From Akkermansia muciniphila (GTDB lineage: Bacteria > Verrucomicrobiota > Verrucomicrobiia > Opitutales > Opitutaceae), in the NCBI GenBank assembly GCA_945888375.1, contig CAMCZZ010000003.1, positions 62,001-126,000 on the forward strand: a stretch of 64,000 bases of DNA, in the 5' to 3' direction. A program made the position numbers and the translations under genes. The number at the start of each line of letters is the position of its first letter. The stretch's first letter is position 1. Below the pieces are notes generated by a model. It saw nothing but the letters and a program-made list of their open reading frames with translations. It searched no databases and was not told where the DNA came from. Of the stretch, positions 9,061 to 17,614 are shown in pieces.

Positions 9061-12021
9061 TCACTGGCCCGCATCGGGCTTCGGGCCCGGTTGCGGCGCG
9101 TTCGTCTTGCCGCTGGTGGTGATCATGGTCCGCACCTGCGCGGTCACGCGGGGCGTCTCCGCCTTGACCGCCGGGGCGGGGGTCTTGGGCGCGGCCAGCA
9201 TCGGCGCGGCCGTGCCGCTCGGCCCCTGGGCGCGCGCGCCCTTGGCCAGCATCGCGAGCATGTTCTCGAAAACCTGCACGTTCGACGCGCTGCGGAACAG
9301 GCCGGTGCAGATCTGCAGGCGCACGTTCTGCATCAGCTCCTCGAAATACTTGTAGGCCTCGGTCTTGTATTCGACCAGCGGATCTTTCTGGCCATAGCTG
9401 CGCAGGCCGACCGACTGGCGCAGGCTCTCCATCTCGGTGAGGTGCTCCTGCCAGTGGTGGTCGATCGCGTTGATCACCACGTAGCGCTCGATCGAGCCGA
9501 GCGCCTCGGGGATTTCCACCGACTCCTTCACCGCGTAGGCCTCGCGGACCTTGCCGACCACCAGAGCCGAGACCGCCTCGAGCGATTTACCGGTGATGTC
9601 CTCGATCTTCAGCCCGACCGGGAAGTGGGTGTTGGCCCAACCCACAAAGCCCTCCGCCGACGCCGCCGTCACCGCCGAGGGACCGCCGGTATAGCCGGCC
9701 GTCTCGAGACGCGCCGCAACCTCCTCCTCGACCTGTTCGAAGATGATCTCCTTCGGTCGGTCGGCATGGATCGCACCATTGCGGATGCCGTAAACCACCT
9801 CGCGCTGCTGATTGAGCACATCGTCGTATTGAAGCAGGCGCTTGCGCTGCGAAAAATTCTGCTGCTCGACCTTCTTCTGCGCGCTTTCGATCGAGCGGTT
9901 CAGCCACGGGTGCTCCAGCTCCTCGCCCTCCTTCATCGAGCCCTCCATCATACGGGAGGCCAGGTTGCCCTGGAGGAAAAGGCGCATCAGCTCGTCCTCG
10001 AGGGAGAGGAAAAACTTGGTCATGCCCGGATCGCCCTGGCGGGAGCAACGGCCGCGCAGCTGCCGGTCGACGCGCCGGCTTTGGTGGCGCTCGGTGCCGA
10101 TCACCAGCAAGCCACCCAATTCACGCACCCCTTCACCCAATTTGATGTCGGTGCCACGACCGGCCATGTTGGTGGCGATAGTGACGGCGGCGCGCTGACC
10201 AGCCCGGGCCACGATCTCGGCCTCCTGCTGGTGCATCTTGGCGTTGAGCACGGTGTGGACGATACCGCTGCGCTTGAGCATGCGCGAGAGCACTTCGGAT
10301 TGCTCGACCGAGACGGTGCCGACTAGGACGGGCTGGCCCTTCTTGTTGGCCGACTCGATCTCCTTCAGCACCGCGTTATATTTGTCGCGGCGAGTCTTGA
10401 AGATGGAGTCGTTCTTGTCGATGCGGATGCAGGGCCGGTTGGTCGGCACGACCTGCACGGTGAGCTTGTAAATGTCATGGAACTCGGTCGCCTCGGTCTC
10501 GGCCGTGCCGGTCATGCCCGCGAGCTTCTCATACATGCGGAAGTAGTTCTGGATCGTGACCGTCGCGTAGGTGCGCGTCTCCCGCTCGATGGTGACGTTC
10601 TCCTTGGCCTCGACCGCCTGGTGCAGGCCGTCGGACCAGCGGCGGCCGGGCATGACGCGGCCGGTGTTTTCGTCGACGATCATCACCTTGCCCTCGGCCA
10701 CTACGTATTGCACATCCCGCTCGTAGAGCGAGTAGGCGCGGAGCAGCTGGGAGATGGCGTGGATCTCCTCGGAGGTCTGGGCGAATTCCTCCTGCATGGC
10801 GGCGCGGCGCGCCTCCTTCTGCTCGGGAGTCGGCCCCTGCTCGCGCTCGAGATCGCTGAAGGCGGTAGCGAGGTCGGGCAGGGTGAAGGCGTCGGGATGG
10901 TCGGGGCGGAGCAGTTTTCGACCGATCTCGCTGAGGTCGGCCTGATGCTGGCGCTCGTCGATGGAGTAGTAGAGCTCCTCCTTGAGCTGGAAGAGTTCGG
11001 TCTTCTGGAAGTCGGAGTTGTATTCGACCTCGGTCTTGTCGAGCAGCTTGCGCCACTCGGGGGTCTCCATCAGTCCGCGCAGGAGTTTGTTCTGCGGATT
11101 GCCGATCTTGACCTGCAACATGCGGCGCGCGGCCTGGGCGCGGTCCTCGGGAGTAAGCGGCTCTTTTTTGAGAAGGGTCTGAGCCTCGCCAATAAAACGG
11201 TTGCACAGGCGGGTCTGCTCCTGGACCAACCGGGCGACCTGGGGTTGAAGACGGGTGTAAGGCTGCTCGCGCTCGATCGGCGCGGGACCAGAAATGATCA
11301 GCGGAGTGCGGGCCTCGTCCACGAGGATGGAGTCGATCTCATCCACAATGCAGAACCAGTGGTCGCGCTGCACCTGGTCTTCCTTGCGCGTGGCCATGCC
11401 GTTGTCGCGAAGGTAGTCGAAGCCAAACTCAGAGGCGGTGCCATAGGTGATGTCGCACCCATACATCTGGCGGCGCACATCGGGCGGCATCTGTTGTTGG
11501 ATGCAGCCGACCGAAAGCCCGAGGAACCGATAAAGGTAGCCCATCCACTCGGAGTCGCGGCGGGCGAGGTAGTCGTTTACCGTGACAAGTTGGGAATTTC
11601 GCCCGGTGAGGGCGTTTAGATACATCGCGGTGGTGGCGACGAGTGTCTTGCCCTCGCCAGTCGCCATCTCGGCGATGCGGCCGTGATGAAGGGCGATGCC
11701 GCCGATGAGCTGGACGTCAAAATGGACCATGTTCCACTCCAACTCCTGCCCGCAAACCTGCCCCTTCAGGCCCACCAGACGGCGGGCGGCGTTCTTTACC
11801 GCCGCGAAGGCCTCGGGAAGGATGGCGTCGAGCGCGGCATTCTTGTCCGACGCAGCCGCCACGCGGGCCTTGAACTCCGCCGTCTTGGCCCGCAGCTGAT
11901 CGTCGGTCAGCGCCTTGTAGGCCTCGTCGTGCTCGTTGATTTTGACCACGAGGGGTTTGGCGCGCTCGATGAACTTGCGGTAGTGACGACCGGCAAAACG
12001 CTTGAAGAAAAACGACAACAT
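9061..12021 (-). CDS. secA: Preprotein translocase ATPase SecA
   Basis: A 986-residue SecA, the cytoplasmic motor that drives preproteins through SecYEG. I chose the ATG at 12021 ([11 protein letters not shown]) rather than the longer frame at 12066. The DEAD motor is intact: Walker [22 protein letters not shown] and [11 protein letters not shown] in the second nucleotide-binding fold. Between the first motor segments there is the long variable insert seen in Bacteroidetes, Chlamydiae and Verrucomicrobia. The C-terminus is an Ala/Pro/Lys-rich tail, with no CxCxSGK...CH zinc motif of the kind that binds SecB in Escherichia coli. It is transcribed away from the coiled-coil gene at 12203. Confidence 0.97.
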   Translation of the reverse strand: MLSFFFKRFAGRHYRKFIERAKPLVVKINEHDEAYKALTDDQLRAKTAEFKARVAAASDKNAALDAILPEAFAAVKNAARRLVGLKGQVCGQELEWNMVHFDVQLIGGIALHHGRIAEMATGEGKTLVATTAMYLNALTGRNSQLVTVNDYLARRDSEWMGYLYRFLGLSVGCIQQQMPPDVRRQMYGCDITYGTASEFGFDYLRDNGMATRKEDQVQRDHWFCIVDEIDSILVDEARTPLIISGPAPIEREQPYTRLQPQVARLVQEQTRLCNRFIGEAQTLLKKEPLTPEDRAQAARRMLQVKIGNPQNKLLRGLMETPEWRKLLDKTEVEYNSDFQKTELFQLKEELYYSIDERQHQADLSEIGRKLLRPDHPDAFTLPDLATAFSDLEREQGPTPEQKEARRAAMQEEFAQTSEEIHAISQLLRAYSLYERDVQYVVAEGKVMIVDENTGRVMPGRRWSDGLHQAVEAKENVTIERETRTYATVTIQNYFRMYEKLAGMTGTAETEATEFHDIYKLTVQVVPTNRPCIRIDKNDSIFKTRRDKYNAVLKEIESANKKGQPVLVGTVSVEQSEVLSRMLKRSGIVHTVLNAKMHQQEAEIVARAGQRAAVTIATNMAGRGTDIKLGEGVRELGGLLVIGTERHQSRRVDRQLRGRCSRQGDPGMTKFFLSLEDELMRLFLQGNLASRMMEGSMKEGEELEHPWLNRSIESAQKKVEQQNFSQRKRLLQYDDVLNQQREVVYGIRNGAIHADRPKEIIFEQVEEEVAARLETAGYTGGPSAVTAASAEGFVGWANTHFPVGLKIEDITGKSLEAVSALVVGKVREAYAVKESVEIPEALGSIERYVVINAIDHHWQEHLTEMESLRQSVGLRSYGQKDPLVEYKTEAYKYFEELMQNVRLQICTGLFRSASNVQVFENMLAMLAKGARAQGPSGTAAPMLAAPKTPAPAVKAETPRVTAQVRTMITTSGKTNAPQPGPKPDAGQ

Positions 12022-12114
12022 GGAACGGCAAATCCTAGACCAGCTCCTTCCCATGGCAAACGGCAAATCAAGCGGCTTCGCCAGGCCTGGCTCGTTCGCA
12101 CAGAGCTTTACAGT

Positions 12115-12190
12115 CGGGCAGTGCTGAGCACCGCCGGCTGTTTTCTCCCTTGTTCCACCGGCTCACGGCCCGCATACCGAGCACTGCCCG
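12115..12190. repeat. 11-bp inverted repeat between secA and the coiled-coil gene
   Basis: The arm CGGGCAGTGCT (12115-12125) is matched exactly by AGCACTGCCCG (12180-12190), with 54 bp between. It lies in the divergent promoter region between secA and the gene at 12203. It could be a regulator-binding pair or chance in GC-rich sequence. Confidence 0.35.
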
Positions 12191-12202
12191 GGTGGCAATT
12201 CC

Positions 12203-13648
12203 ATGAAAGACCTTCCCCCTGACGTGCCCCGTCTAGACCCCGTTCCGTTTATCATCACCGACATCGTCTTGGTCGGTTGCGCGACCTTCCTGGGAGTTCA
12301 AGCTGACGCTCCGCTAGGCGCCGCCCCGCTGGCCGCCATCGCCGCCTGCGTAGGCCTCGGCGCCATCGCCGGGCTCTATCCCTTCGTCGTCAACCACGCC
12401 CGCCGGCAGGAGGAAGCCCTCCAGGACCGCGCCAACCAGATCGAGGCCCTCGCCCGCACCGTCGCCGCGTCCGCCGAGCAGATCAGTATTGCCGCCGCCA
12501 GCCTGCCCGCCGTCGCCGACAACGCCGCCCGCCAGCTCAAGGCCGCCGAAATGCTCCCCGCATCCCTGCAAAGCCAGCTGCAGGCCCTCCAACTCCAAGT
12601 CGCCAACAACAACAACGAGGAAAATTCCGCCCTGCGCCAGCAAGTCGAGGCCCTGCGCTCCGCCGGCACAGACAAGCTCCTCGACGCCTTCGAGAAACTG
12701 AACCTCGCCACCCTCGAGATCACTCGCCTGGAAACCCTCACGACCACCCATACCGCCACCCTCGACGAAGCCCTCGCCCGGCTGCCCCGCTTGGCCGAGA
12801 CCTTGGCGGAGCAAGCCGCCAACACCCTGCGCCGCGAGACCGCCAACGCCATCTCCGCCCTGGAGGCCGCCACCGATTCCGCCCGCATCAAGATCGACGC
12901 CTCCGCCCACGCCACCCAGGCCGCCGTCGCCGCCGCCGCCGAACAGGCCCGCGCCACCCTCGAACGCGCCGTCCAAGACGCCGCCGCTACACTCGCCGCC
13001 GCCACCCCACCCCCGCCCGTCGCTCTTCCGCCCGCCGTCAGCGCGGCCGCCCCCACGCCACCGCCGGAACCCGCCGCCCCCGCGCCCATCGTCGCCGCCC
13101 CGGAAACACCCGCCGCCCCCGCCTCGACTCCGCCGCCCTCGCTCCTGCTGATCGACGACGCCGATCTCGACGAACCCGCCGCGCCCGCCGCCCACGAACC
13201 CACGCCCGAACCCGCTCCGGAACCCGTGCCCGCTCCTCAACCCGTGGCAGAACAGCCGGCGCCGAAGCTCCCCCTACCCCCGTCCGCTCCATCCGAACCG
13301 GAAGCCGAACCCGACCTTGAACCGGAGCCCACCACCGAACCCGATCCCGAGCCCTCCCCAGCCCACGCCGAGCCCGCGCTGTCCAACGATGGCTTCACCC
13401 GGCTCATCGCCACCGCCTACATCGGCATCGGTAACAAACTTTTCATTCGCGGTGACGGCCCCGGCCTGCGGCGCGACAAGGGCGTCCCCCTCCAGTTTAT
13501 CTCCATCGGCAAGTGGCGCTGGGAAAGCGCCGAGCTGCTTTTCCCGGCCAAGGTCCGCCTTTACAAAAACGACCAGATCGAATGCACCGCCCTTGGCGAA
13601 TTTGCCCTCGATCCAGGCCACCACCACGAGGTCAACGCCACCTTCTGA
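12203..13648 (+). CDS. Membrane-anchored coiled-coil protein with Pro-rich linker and C-terminal beta domain
   Basis: I do not recognise a named family for this 481-residue protein. Two short hydrophobic segments (about residues 16-36 and 40-60) suggest an N-terminal membrane hairpin. A long Ala/Gln/Leu-rich region (about 65-265) looks like a coiled coil similar in style to chemoreceptor or RmuC-like helices. A Pro/Ala/Glu-rich linker of about 130 residues follows. The C-terminal 80 residues (NKLFIRGDGPGLRRDKGVPL, then a GKWRWE strand) form a compact domain seen in verrucomicrobial proteins and reminiscent of small carbohydrate-binding beta sandwiches. Role unknown; perhaps envelope organisation. 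It is divergent from secA. Confidence 0.75.
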   Translation: MKDLPPDVPRLDPVPFIITDIVLVGCATFLGVQADAPLGAAPLAAIAACVGLGAIAGLYPFVVNHARRQEEALQDRANQIEALARTVAASAEQISIAAASLPAVADNAARQLKAAEMLPASLQSQLQALQLQVANNNNEENSALRQQVEALRSAGTDKLLDAFEKLNLATLEITRLETLTTTHTATLDEALARLPRLAETLAEQAANTLRRETANAISALEAATDSARIKIDASAHATQAAVAAAAEQARATLERAVQDAAATLAAATPPPPVALPPAVSAAAPTPPPEPAAPAPIVAAPETPAAPASTPPPSLLLIDDADLDEPAAPAAHEPTPEPAPEPVPAPQPVAEQPAPKLPLPPSAPSEPEAEPDLEPEPTTEPDPEPSPAHAEPALSNDGFTRLIATAYIGIGNKLFIRGDGPGLRRDKGVPLQFISIGKWRWESAELLFPAKVRLYKNDQIECTALGEFALDPGHHHEVNATF

Positions 13649-13682
13649 GCCCCGCCGCATCGCCCCGGTTTCAAAACCCCGC

Positions 13683-13688
13683 TTGACG
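13683..13688 (+). promoter_or_regulatory. Possible -35 element of the Val-rich leader transcript
   Basis: TTGACG lies 33-38 bp upstream of the candidate leader peptide GTG at 13721. A convincing -10 hexamer is not visible at the expected distance (CTTGTC is the nearest), so this is a weak call supported mainly by the position of the attenuator behind it. Confidence 0.3.
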
Positions 13689-13720
13689 CCCGCCGGCCAA
13701 CGCGCCTTGTCTTCGCCGCA

Positions 13721-13819
13721 GTGATCTTCGCTTACTCCGCCTCCGTGAAAGCCTCCGCCCACGTCGTATCCGTGGTCGTAGCTATTTCCGTGTCCGAAAC
13801 GGGCACACCGCGAGGCTAA
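13721..13819 (+). CDS. Valine-rich leader peptide (ilv-type attenuator ORF)
   Basis: A 32-codon ORF (GTG at 13721) or 24-codon ORF (GTG at 13745) ends at the TAA at 13817-13819. Its core reads HVVSVVVAISV: six Val and one Ile in eleven codons, followed by SETGTPRG. Such clusters of regulatory codons are the hallmark of leader peptides controlling branched-chain amino-acid (ilv) operons by ribosome-mediated attenuation. The stop codon lies just after a predicted antiterminator arm (13807-13815), and a strong terminator follows at 13840. No ilvB, ilvN, ilvC or leuA gene lies downstream; only a 90-codon Pro-rich ORF follows. No clear Shine-Dalgarno is seen, so the start is uncertain. Confidence 0.6.
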   Translation: MIFAYSASVKASAHVVSVVVAISVSETGTPRG

Positions 13820-13871
13820 CGAAAGCAACCCACTTTCCGCCCCCTCCGGTGACTACCGGAGGGGGTTTTTT
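13807..13871 (+). promoter_or_regulatory. Transcription attenuator with competing antiterminator
   Basis: Three complementary segments are visible. Segment 2, ACCG-C-GAGG (13807-13815), overlaps the end of the leader ORF. Segment 3 is CCCCCTCCGGT (13840-13850). Segment 4 is ACCGGAGGGGG (13855-13865), followed by six T. Segment 3 can pair with segment 2 (eight pairs with one bulged C) or perfectly with segment 4 (11 bp, GACT loop). This gives the standard choice between antiterminator and terminator. A ribosome stalled on the Val codons would leave segment 2 free. Confidence 0.7.
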
Positions 13872-13900
13872 GTTTTAAAACAAAAAACCCGGCCTCCGGG
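13863..13900. terminator. Bidirectional terminator region after the leader
   Basis: A perfect 28-bp palindrome (13863-13890) is made of GGG, a T-tract, an A-tract and CCC. On the minus strand the hairpin CCCGG-AGG-CCGGG (13888-13900) precedes TTTTTTG. The plus-strand attenuator uses the T-tract; the minus-strand hairpin could stop transcription coming from the TPR gene at 14225. Confidence 0.6.
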
Positions 13901-13941
13901 GGAAATCGAAGGGGGTGGCCTCCTCTCCAACGCCACCACCC

Positions 13942-14214
13942 ATGACCGACCAAGACCCGCCCCTCCCGCCGCTCGCCCTCGCGCTCGGCCGCCTCCGCCA
14001 GCCCCGGCCCGCCCCTAGGGCAGCCTGGCCCTTTGCTCCGCGCCCGGCCGGCGATCCGCTCCCCGCGGAAACCCTTCCGCCCGGCGACACCTCGACCGGC
14101 CCGTCCCACGATTTCCTCCGGATTCTGCCGGAGCCCGCCCTGAACGGCGATCTTCCGCCACCCCGCCCAACCCCGGCGACGGCGCTGAACCGCCCTTACT
14201 GGTTCGATTTATAA
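13942..14214 (+). CDS. Hypothetical Pro-rich 90-residue protein
   Basis: An ORF starting at the ATG at 13942 encodes a Pro/Ala/Leu-rich, low-complexity protein ending in LNRPYWFDL. I recognise no domain, signal peptide or membrane segment. It is the only plus-strand ORF behind the Val-rich attenuator, so it would be the formal target of that control. It could equally be a chance ORF in GC-rich DNA: there is no clear ribosome-binding site and the composition is biased. It ends 10 bp from the stop of the convergent TPR gene. Confidence 0.4.
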   Translation: MTDQDPPLPPLALALGRLRQPRPAPRAAWPFAPRPAGDPLPAETLPPGDTSTGPSHDFLRILPEPALNGDLPPPRPTPATALNRPYWFDL

Positions 14215-14224
14215 ACCAACGCGG

Positions 14225-16213
14225 TCACTGCAAATCCACGGGCCGCAAGCCCCCGACGGGCTCCCACGCCGCGAGTTGCTTGAGCGCCTCGGAGGCTGCG
14301 GGATCCCGCCGGATGATCTCCTTCACCAAAAGAGTGGCATTGGCGGCATAGCCCTCCTCGCGCACCGCCCGAGCCAGCGCCAGCAATCGCTCCGACGCAC
14401 CAGCGTCGCGCCCGAGCGTATTACGCGCCAGCAATTGCAGCACCAAAGGATCGTCACCACGAGCCCGAAGCGGCAATTCTAGGGCTTCCAGTCGCGCCGT
14501 CTCGGCCGAGAGCCAGGCCGGCTGTGCTCTTCGCGCAGAAGACAACAAGGCCAGCGCCCCAGCCGTATCACGAATGAGCACCAGCCGCTCAAATGCCGCG
14601 CGGAAACCCGCAAACGTGTCGAGCGCCGGCACCGCCACCGGCTCGGCCGGGAGAGGCGCCGGGATTGCCGCTTTCTCCTCCTTGGCGATGCGCTCGCGTG
14701 CCACCGCGAGACTGCGCGCGGCGGGAAAAGGCCCATCCGCCAGGGTGAGAATCTGCCTGGCGGTTTCCACCCGGCCCGCGTCGATCAGCGCCCCCAGCAA
14801 CATGGCGTAGAGTCGCAGCGTGCCCGGGCGGTCGGCGACGATCGCAACTAGCGCGGCCTGCGCGCCGCCCCCTCCATCCAAACAGGCACCCGCAAGCCGC
14901 GTCATCGTTTCCAAATACGAGTTTTGAGCTTCAGTGAGTCGTTCGCGGTCATTTTGACGGAGCCGCTCAATAAACGTCAGCGCCGCCGGCCAGTCCCGCG
15001 CCCGAATCGTCTGTTGCAAACGCATCCACCCCACCGGCGAGGTGCTCAGGCCGCGCTCGCGCAACTCACGCTCCACCCGCTCCAGCCCCCCGGGGAACTT
15101 CACCTCCGAAAGGACCGCCGCAAGCGTTTGGTAAAGCCCGGGGGTCGCACCATGGCGAAAAATCAACTCGTCTAGATTCGCCCGCGCCTCCCCGGCACGA
15201 CCAGCCAGCTGGTTCTGGGTCAAGGCATAGAGCAACCCGTCGGGACTGGTCGGCGCAAGCGCGCGCAGCCTCCGCAACGCCTCATCCATCGCCGTCGGAT
15301 CGCGCGCTTCCCGCCCGGCGCGCACCACCAGACGCAGCGCCTCGGCCGAGGCCGGCGCCTCCGCCGCCCACTGGGCCGCCAGCGCGAGCGCCTCCTGCGG
15401 CTTATCCGTGGAAAGCAGATGCAGCACCGTAACCTCGCGCCGCAGGGGATCAGCCTCCGGGTAGGCATGGGTCACCAAGGCCAGCGCCTCCGCCGGACGA
15501 CCGGCAGACATAAACGCCCGCACCGCCTGCTCATCAAGCCAACGCGCCTCGGCCGCGCCCCCCCCCTTCTCTATTGCTGCGGCCAGCGCCGCTCGGGCCT
15601 CCCGACAAAAGTCCACCCACTCGTCCGGCCTGTCCCCCTCCTCCAACACGACAAAAGCCGACTCGAGATAGTTTCGCCCCGGGTATCCATAGTTCAACCC
15701 GGCCCGCAGAATCTGCGCCCCCTGGGGACGCAGCCGCAAAGCTATGTAGATGCGCGCCACATCAAGCCGGGTGAGGACGTCCGCCGGATTCCGATCCAAG
15801 CCCAGACGCAAGAGGCCGAAACCCTCGCTAAATTGCCCCGCCCGCAGCTGATCCCGCCCCAGCTCGGCAAACCCTTCACCCCGCAGCCGCCGCAACTCCG
15901 CCCAGCGGTGCGGAGCCACCAAATCAAAATAGGTGACTCGATTATGCGGATTGGCCGCCACCAAGCGCTGCAAGAGGATCGCCGCGCCCATCAAGTAGGC
16001 CAAAAATAAAACGGCCGCAGCCCAAACCAAAAGCCCGCGCGCACTGAGATTGAGCGTGTGGTGCAGATAATTCTTCCAATAGGCAGGCACCCCGCCAGCG
16101 GGCAACGGCCGCGCCGGATCAGGCGTCTGCTGCCAATGATACAGACCCAAACGCCAACACCCGTCGGGCAAGGGGGGCGTAGCCCACATCAAACGTATTC
16201 GTTTCAGCGCCAT
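14225..16213 (-). CDS. Membrane-anchored TPR-repeat protein
   Basis: A 662-residue protein read from the ATG at 16213 (MALKRIRLMWATPP); a frame 15 codons longer exists. One transmembrane helix lies at about residues 58-82 (LLVWAAAVLFLAYLMGAAIL). It is followed by an all-helical region with repeated 34-residue-like units (FSEGFGLLRLGLDRNPADVL, PQEALALAAQWAAEAPASAE, DPTAMDEALRRLRALAPTSP), typical of tetratricopeptide repeats on the outer face of the inner membrane. Partner unknown. The three tRNA genes lie upstream on the same strand but are separated from it by a terminator. The gene is convergent with the 90-residue ORF. Confidence 0.8.
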   Translation of the reverse strand: MALKRIRLMWATPPLPDGCWRLGLYHWQQTPDPARPLPAGGVPAYWKNYLHHTLNLSARGLLVWAAAVLFLAYLMGAAILLQRLVAANPHNRVTYFDLVAPHRWAELRRLRGEGFAELGRDQLRAGQFSEGFGLLRLGLDRNPADVLTRLDVARIYIALRLRPQGAQILRAGLNYGYPGRNYLESAFVVLEEGDRPDEWVDFCREARAALAAAIEKGGGAAEARWLDEQAVRAFMSAGRPAEALALVTHAYPEADPLRREVTVLHLLSTDKPQEALALAAQWAAEAPASAEALRLVVRAGREARDPTAMDEALRRLRALAPTSPDGLLYALTQNQLAGRAGEARANLDELIFRHGATPGLYQTLAAVLSEVKFPGGLERVERELRERGLSTSPVGWMRLQQTIRARDWPAALTFIERLRQNDRERLTEAQNSYLETMTRLAGACLDGGGGAQAALVAIVADRPGTLRLYAMLLGALIDAGRVETARQILTLADGPFPAARSLAVARERIAKEEKAAIPAPLPAEPVAVPALDTFAGFRAAFERLVLIRDTAGALALLSSARRAQPAWLSAETARLEALELPLRARGDDPLVLQLLARNTLGRDAGASERLLALARAVREEGYAANATLLVKEIIRRDPAASEALKQLAAWEPVGGLRPVDLQ

Positions 16214-16286
16214 GAAGAGCCTGAAACTTGCGGAGGTTTGCCCGTCGGGCAAGAACACGAATGCGCAGACTGGCGGGGCCAGACGT

Positions 16287-16317
16287 AAAAAATCCCCGGA
16301 TGTAAAAACCGGGGATT
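16287..16317 (-). terminator. Intrinsic terminator of the tRNA cluster
   Basis: On the minus strand a 9-bp stem (AATCCCCGG / CCGGGGATT) is followed by a run of T. It lies directly downstream of tRNA-Gln and upstream of the TPR gene. Confidence 0.75.
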
Positions 16318-16322
16318 GAAAG

Positions 16323-16396
16323 TGGCTGCCCGACTAGGACTCGAACCTAGACAAAGCGAGTCAGAGTCGCTTGTGCTACCATTACACCATCGAGCA
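16323..16396 (-). tRNA. tRNA-Gln (anticodon CTG)
   Basis: The minus strand folds as a complete cloverleaf: acceptor TGCTCGA / TCGGGCA, D-arm GTGTAATGGTAGCAC, anticodon loop CTCTGAC with CTG at 34-36, T-arm with GGTTCGAGTCC, discriminator G and encoded CCA. It reads CAG Gln codons. It is the last of three tandem tRNAs (Lys-Thr-Gln in transcription order). Confidence 0.95.
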
Positions 16397-16436
16397 GTAA
16401 AACTGGGATAACCTCGGCGCAAAAAATGACGGCGGC

Positions 16437-16511
16437 TGGAGCCGGCGACTGGATTTGAACCCGCAACCGCCTGTTTACAAAACAGGTGCTCTACCGTTGA
16501 GCTACACCGGC
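16437..16511 (-). tRNA. tRNA-Thr (anticodon TGT)
   Basis: The minus strand has acceptor GCCGGTG / CGCCGGC, D-arm AGCTCAACGGTAGAGC, anticodon stem CCTGT / ACAGG with loop TTTGTAA (TGT at 34-36), T-loop GGTTCAAATCC, discriminator T and encoded CCA. It reads ACA and probably other Thr codons. Confidence 0.95.
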
Positions 16512-16578
16512 GACTAGTGCCGTTGATGCGACCAAGGACTAAAAAGAACACCGCCGGAAAGACTGACCCGGCGTAAAG

Positions 16579-16653
<75 letters not shown>

Positions 16654-16782
16654 AAAAAACGGAAGGGAGAACAGTCCGGTCGAAGCCCCCCCTGTCAACG
16701 CCGTTTTCTCCCAAAAACCAAAGTTCAACGAATTTGCCCTTGCCACGCCCAGCGCCGTTCTCTGCGTTCTTCCCCCCTTCCC

Positions 16783-16977
16783 ATGCAAAAGACCAAGAAG
16801 TCCGTCGCCAAGCGCTTCAAGCTGACCGCCAAAGGTAAGCTCGTGCGCCGCACTCCCGGCTTCCGTCACCTGCTTGCCGCGAAGAGCACGAAGTCCAAAC
16901 GCCGTGCCTCCCGCGACAAATTGGTGGCCGAAGGCCACGCCGCGCCCCTGAAGCGCTGTCTCCCGTTCGGCCTGTAA
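16783..16977 (+). CDS. rpmI: 50S ribosomal protein L35
   Basis: A 64-residue basic protein, MQKTKKSVAKRFKLTAKGKL at the start and ending in LPFGL. Length and the Lys/Arg-rich N-terminal half with a KSTKSKRRAS segment match L35. It heads the conserved rpmI-rplT-pheS-pheT block. infC, which usually precedes it, is absent; divergent tRNA genes lie there instead. A promoter must lie in the 129 bp between tRNA-Lys and 16783, but I see no convincing hexamers. Confidence 0.97.
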   Translation: MQKTKKSVAKRFKLTAKGKLVRRTPGFRHLLAAKSTKSKRRASRDKLVAEGHAAPLKRCLPFGL

Positions 16978-17060
16978 TCCACAGCCGCACACAACCAAAA
17001 CCGCCTGCCGGGTGATCCCAACGAGACGACCCGGCGGCCCAAACCAGAAAAAATACCAAC

Positions 17061-17444
17061 ATGCCTCGTGCCACAAATGCAGCCGCTTCCCGCCGTCGCC
17101 GGAAGAAGGTCCTCGGTTACGCCAAAGGTTACTTTGGCAATAAGTCCAAGCTCTTCCGCTACGCGAAAGAAGCCGTCCATCACGCCTGGCTCTATGCCTT
17201 CCGTGACCGCCGCAAGAAGAAGAGCAATTTCCGCGCTCTCTGGGTCGTCCGCCTCAACGCGGCCGCCCGGGCGAACGGTATGAGCTACAGCCGCCTCATC
17301 GAAGGTCTCAAAGCCGCCAACATCCAGCTCGACCGCAAGGTCCTGTCGGACATCGCCATCCGCGATGAGGTTGCCTTCACCTCCTTGGTCGGCAAAGCCC
17401 AGGACGCGCTAAAGGCCAAAGCCGCGGCCGCGAAGGCCGCCTAA
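17061..17444 (+). CDS. rplT: 50S ribosomal protein L20
   Basis: A 127-residue L20, an early 23S rRNA-binding assembly protein and a translational regulator of its own operon in several bacteria. Recognisable segments are RRRKKVLGYAKGYFGNKSKL, HAWLYAFRDRRKKKSNFR and MSYSRLIEGLKAANIQLDRK. A short Ala/Lys-rich tail follows the usual end. It follows rpmI by 83 bp and is followed by an intrinsic terminator, so pheS may have its own promoter or depend on read-through. Confidence 0.97.
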   Translation: MPRATNAAASRRRRKKVLGYAKGYFGNKSKLFRYAKEAVHHAWLYAFRDRRKKKSNFRALWVVRLNAAARANGMSYSRLIEGLKAANIQLDRKVLSDIAIRDEVAFTSLVGKAQDALKAKAAAAKAA

Positions 17445-17494
17445 GCGCCCCGAAGATCACGCGGGCCCCGCCGGCTCGCTCCCCCCAGTCCCCG

Positions 17495-17533
17495 GAGGAC
17501 GGACCCTTTCCAAAGGCGCCGTCCTCTTTTTTT
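17495..17533 (+). terminator. Intrinsic terminator after rplT
   Basis: An 8-bp stem GAGGACGG (17495-17502) / CCGTCCTC (17519-17526) is followed by seven T. It separates the ribosomal protein genes from pheS. Confidence 0.8.
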
Positions 17534-17614
17534 GCCCGCGAATCGCCCCAAAACCACCCTTCTGTTTTCCGCCTGTTCCGTGGGCCAACCCTTCCGCCTT
17601 TCGTCTCTCCTCTG

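Noticed and set aside
9091-10326. Long open frames antisense to secA (411 and 380 codons)
   Set aside because: Arg/Leu/His-rich shadows of SecA codons with no recognisable motif or start context.
13916-14109. Minus-strand ORFs of 71-97 codons over the leader region
   Set aside because: They cross the terminator palindrome and have Arg/Gly-rich composition with no start context.
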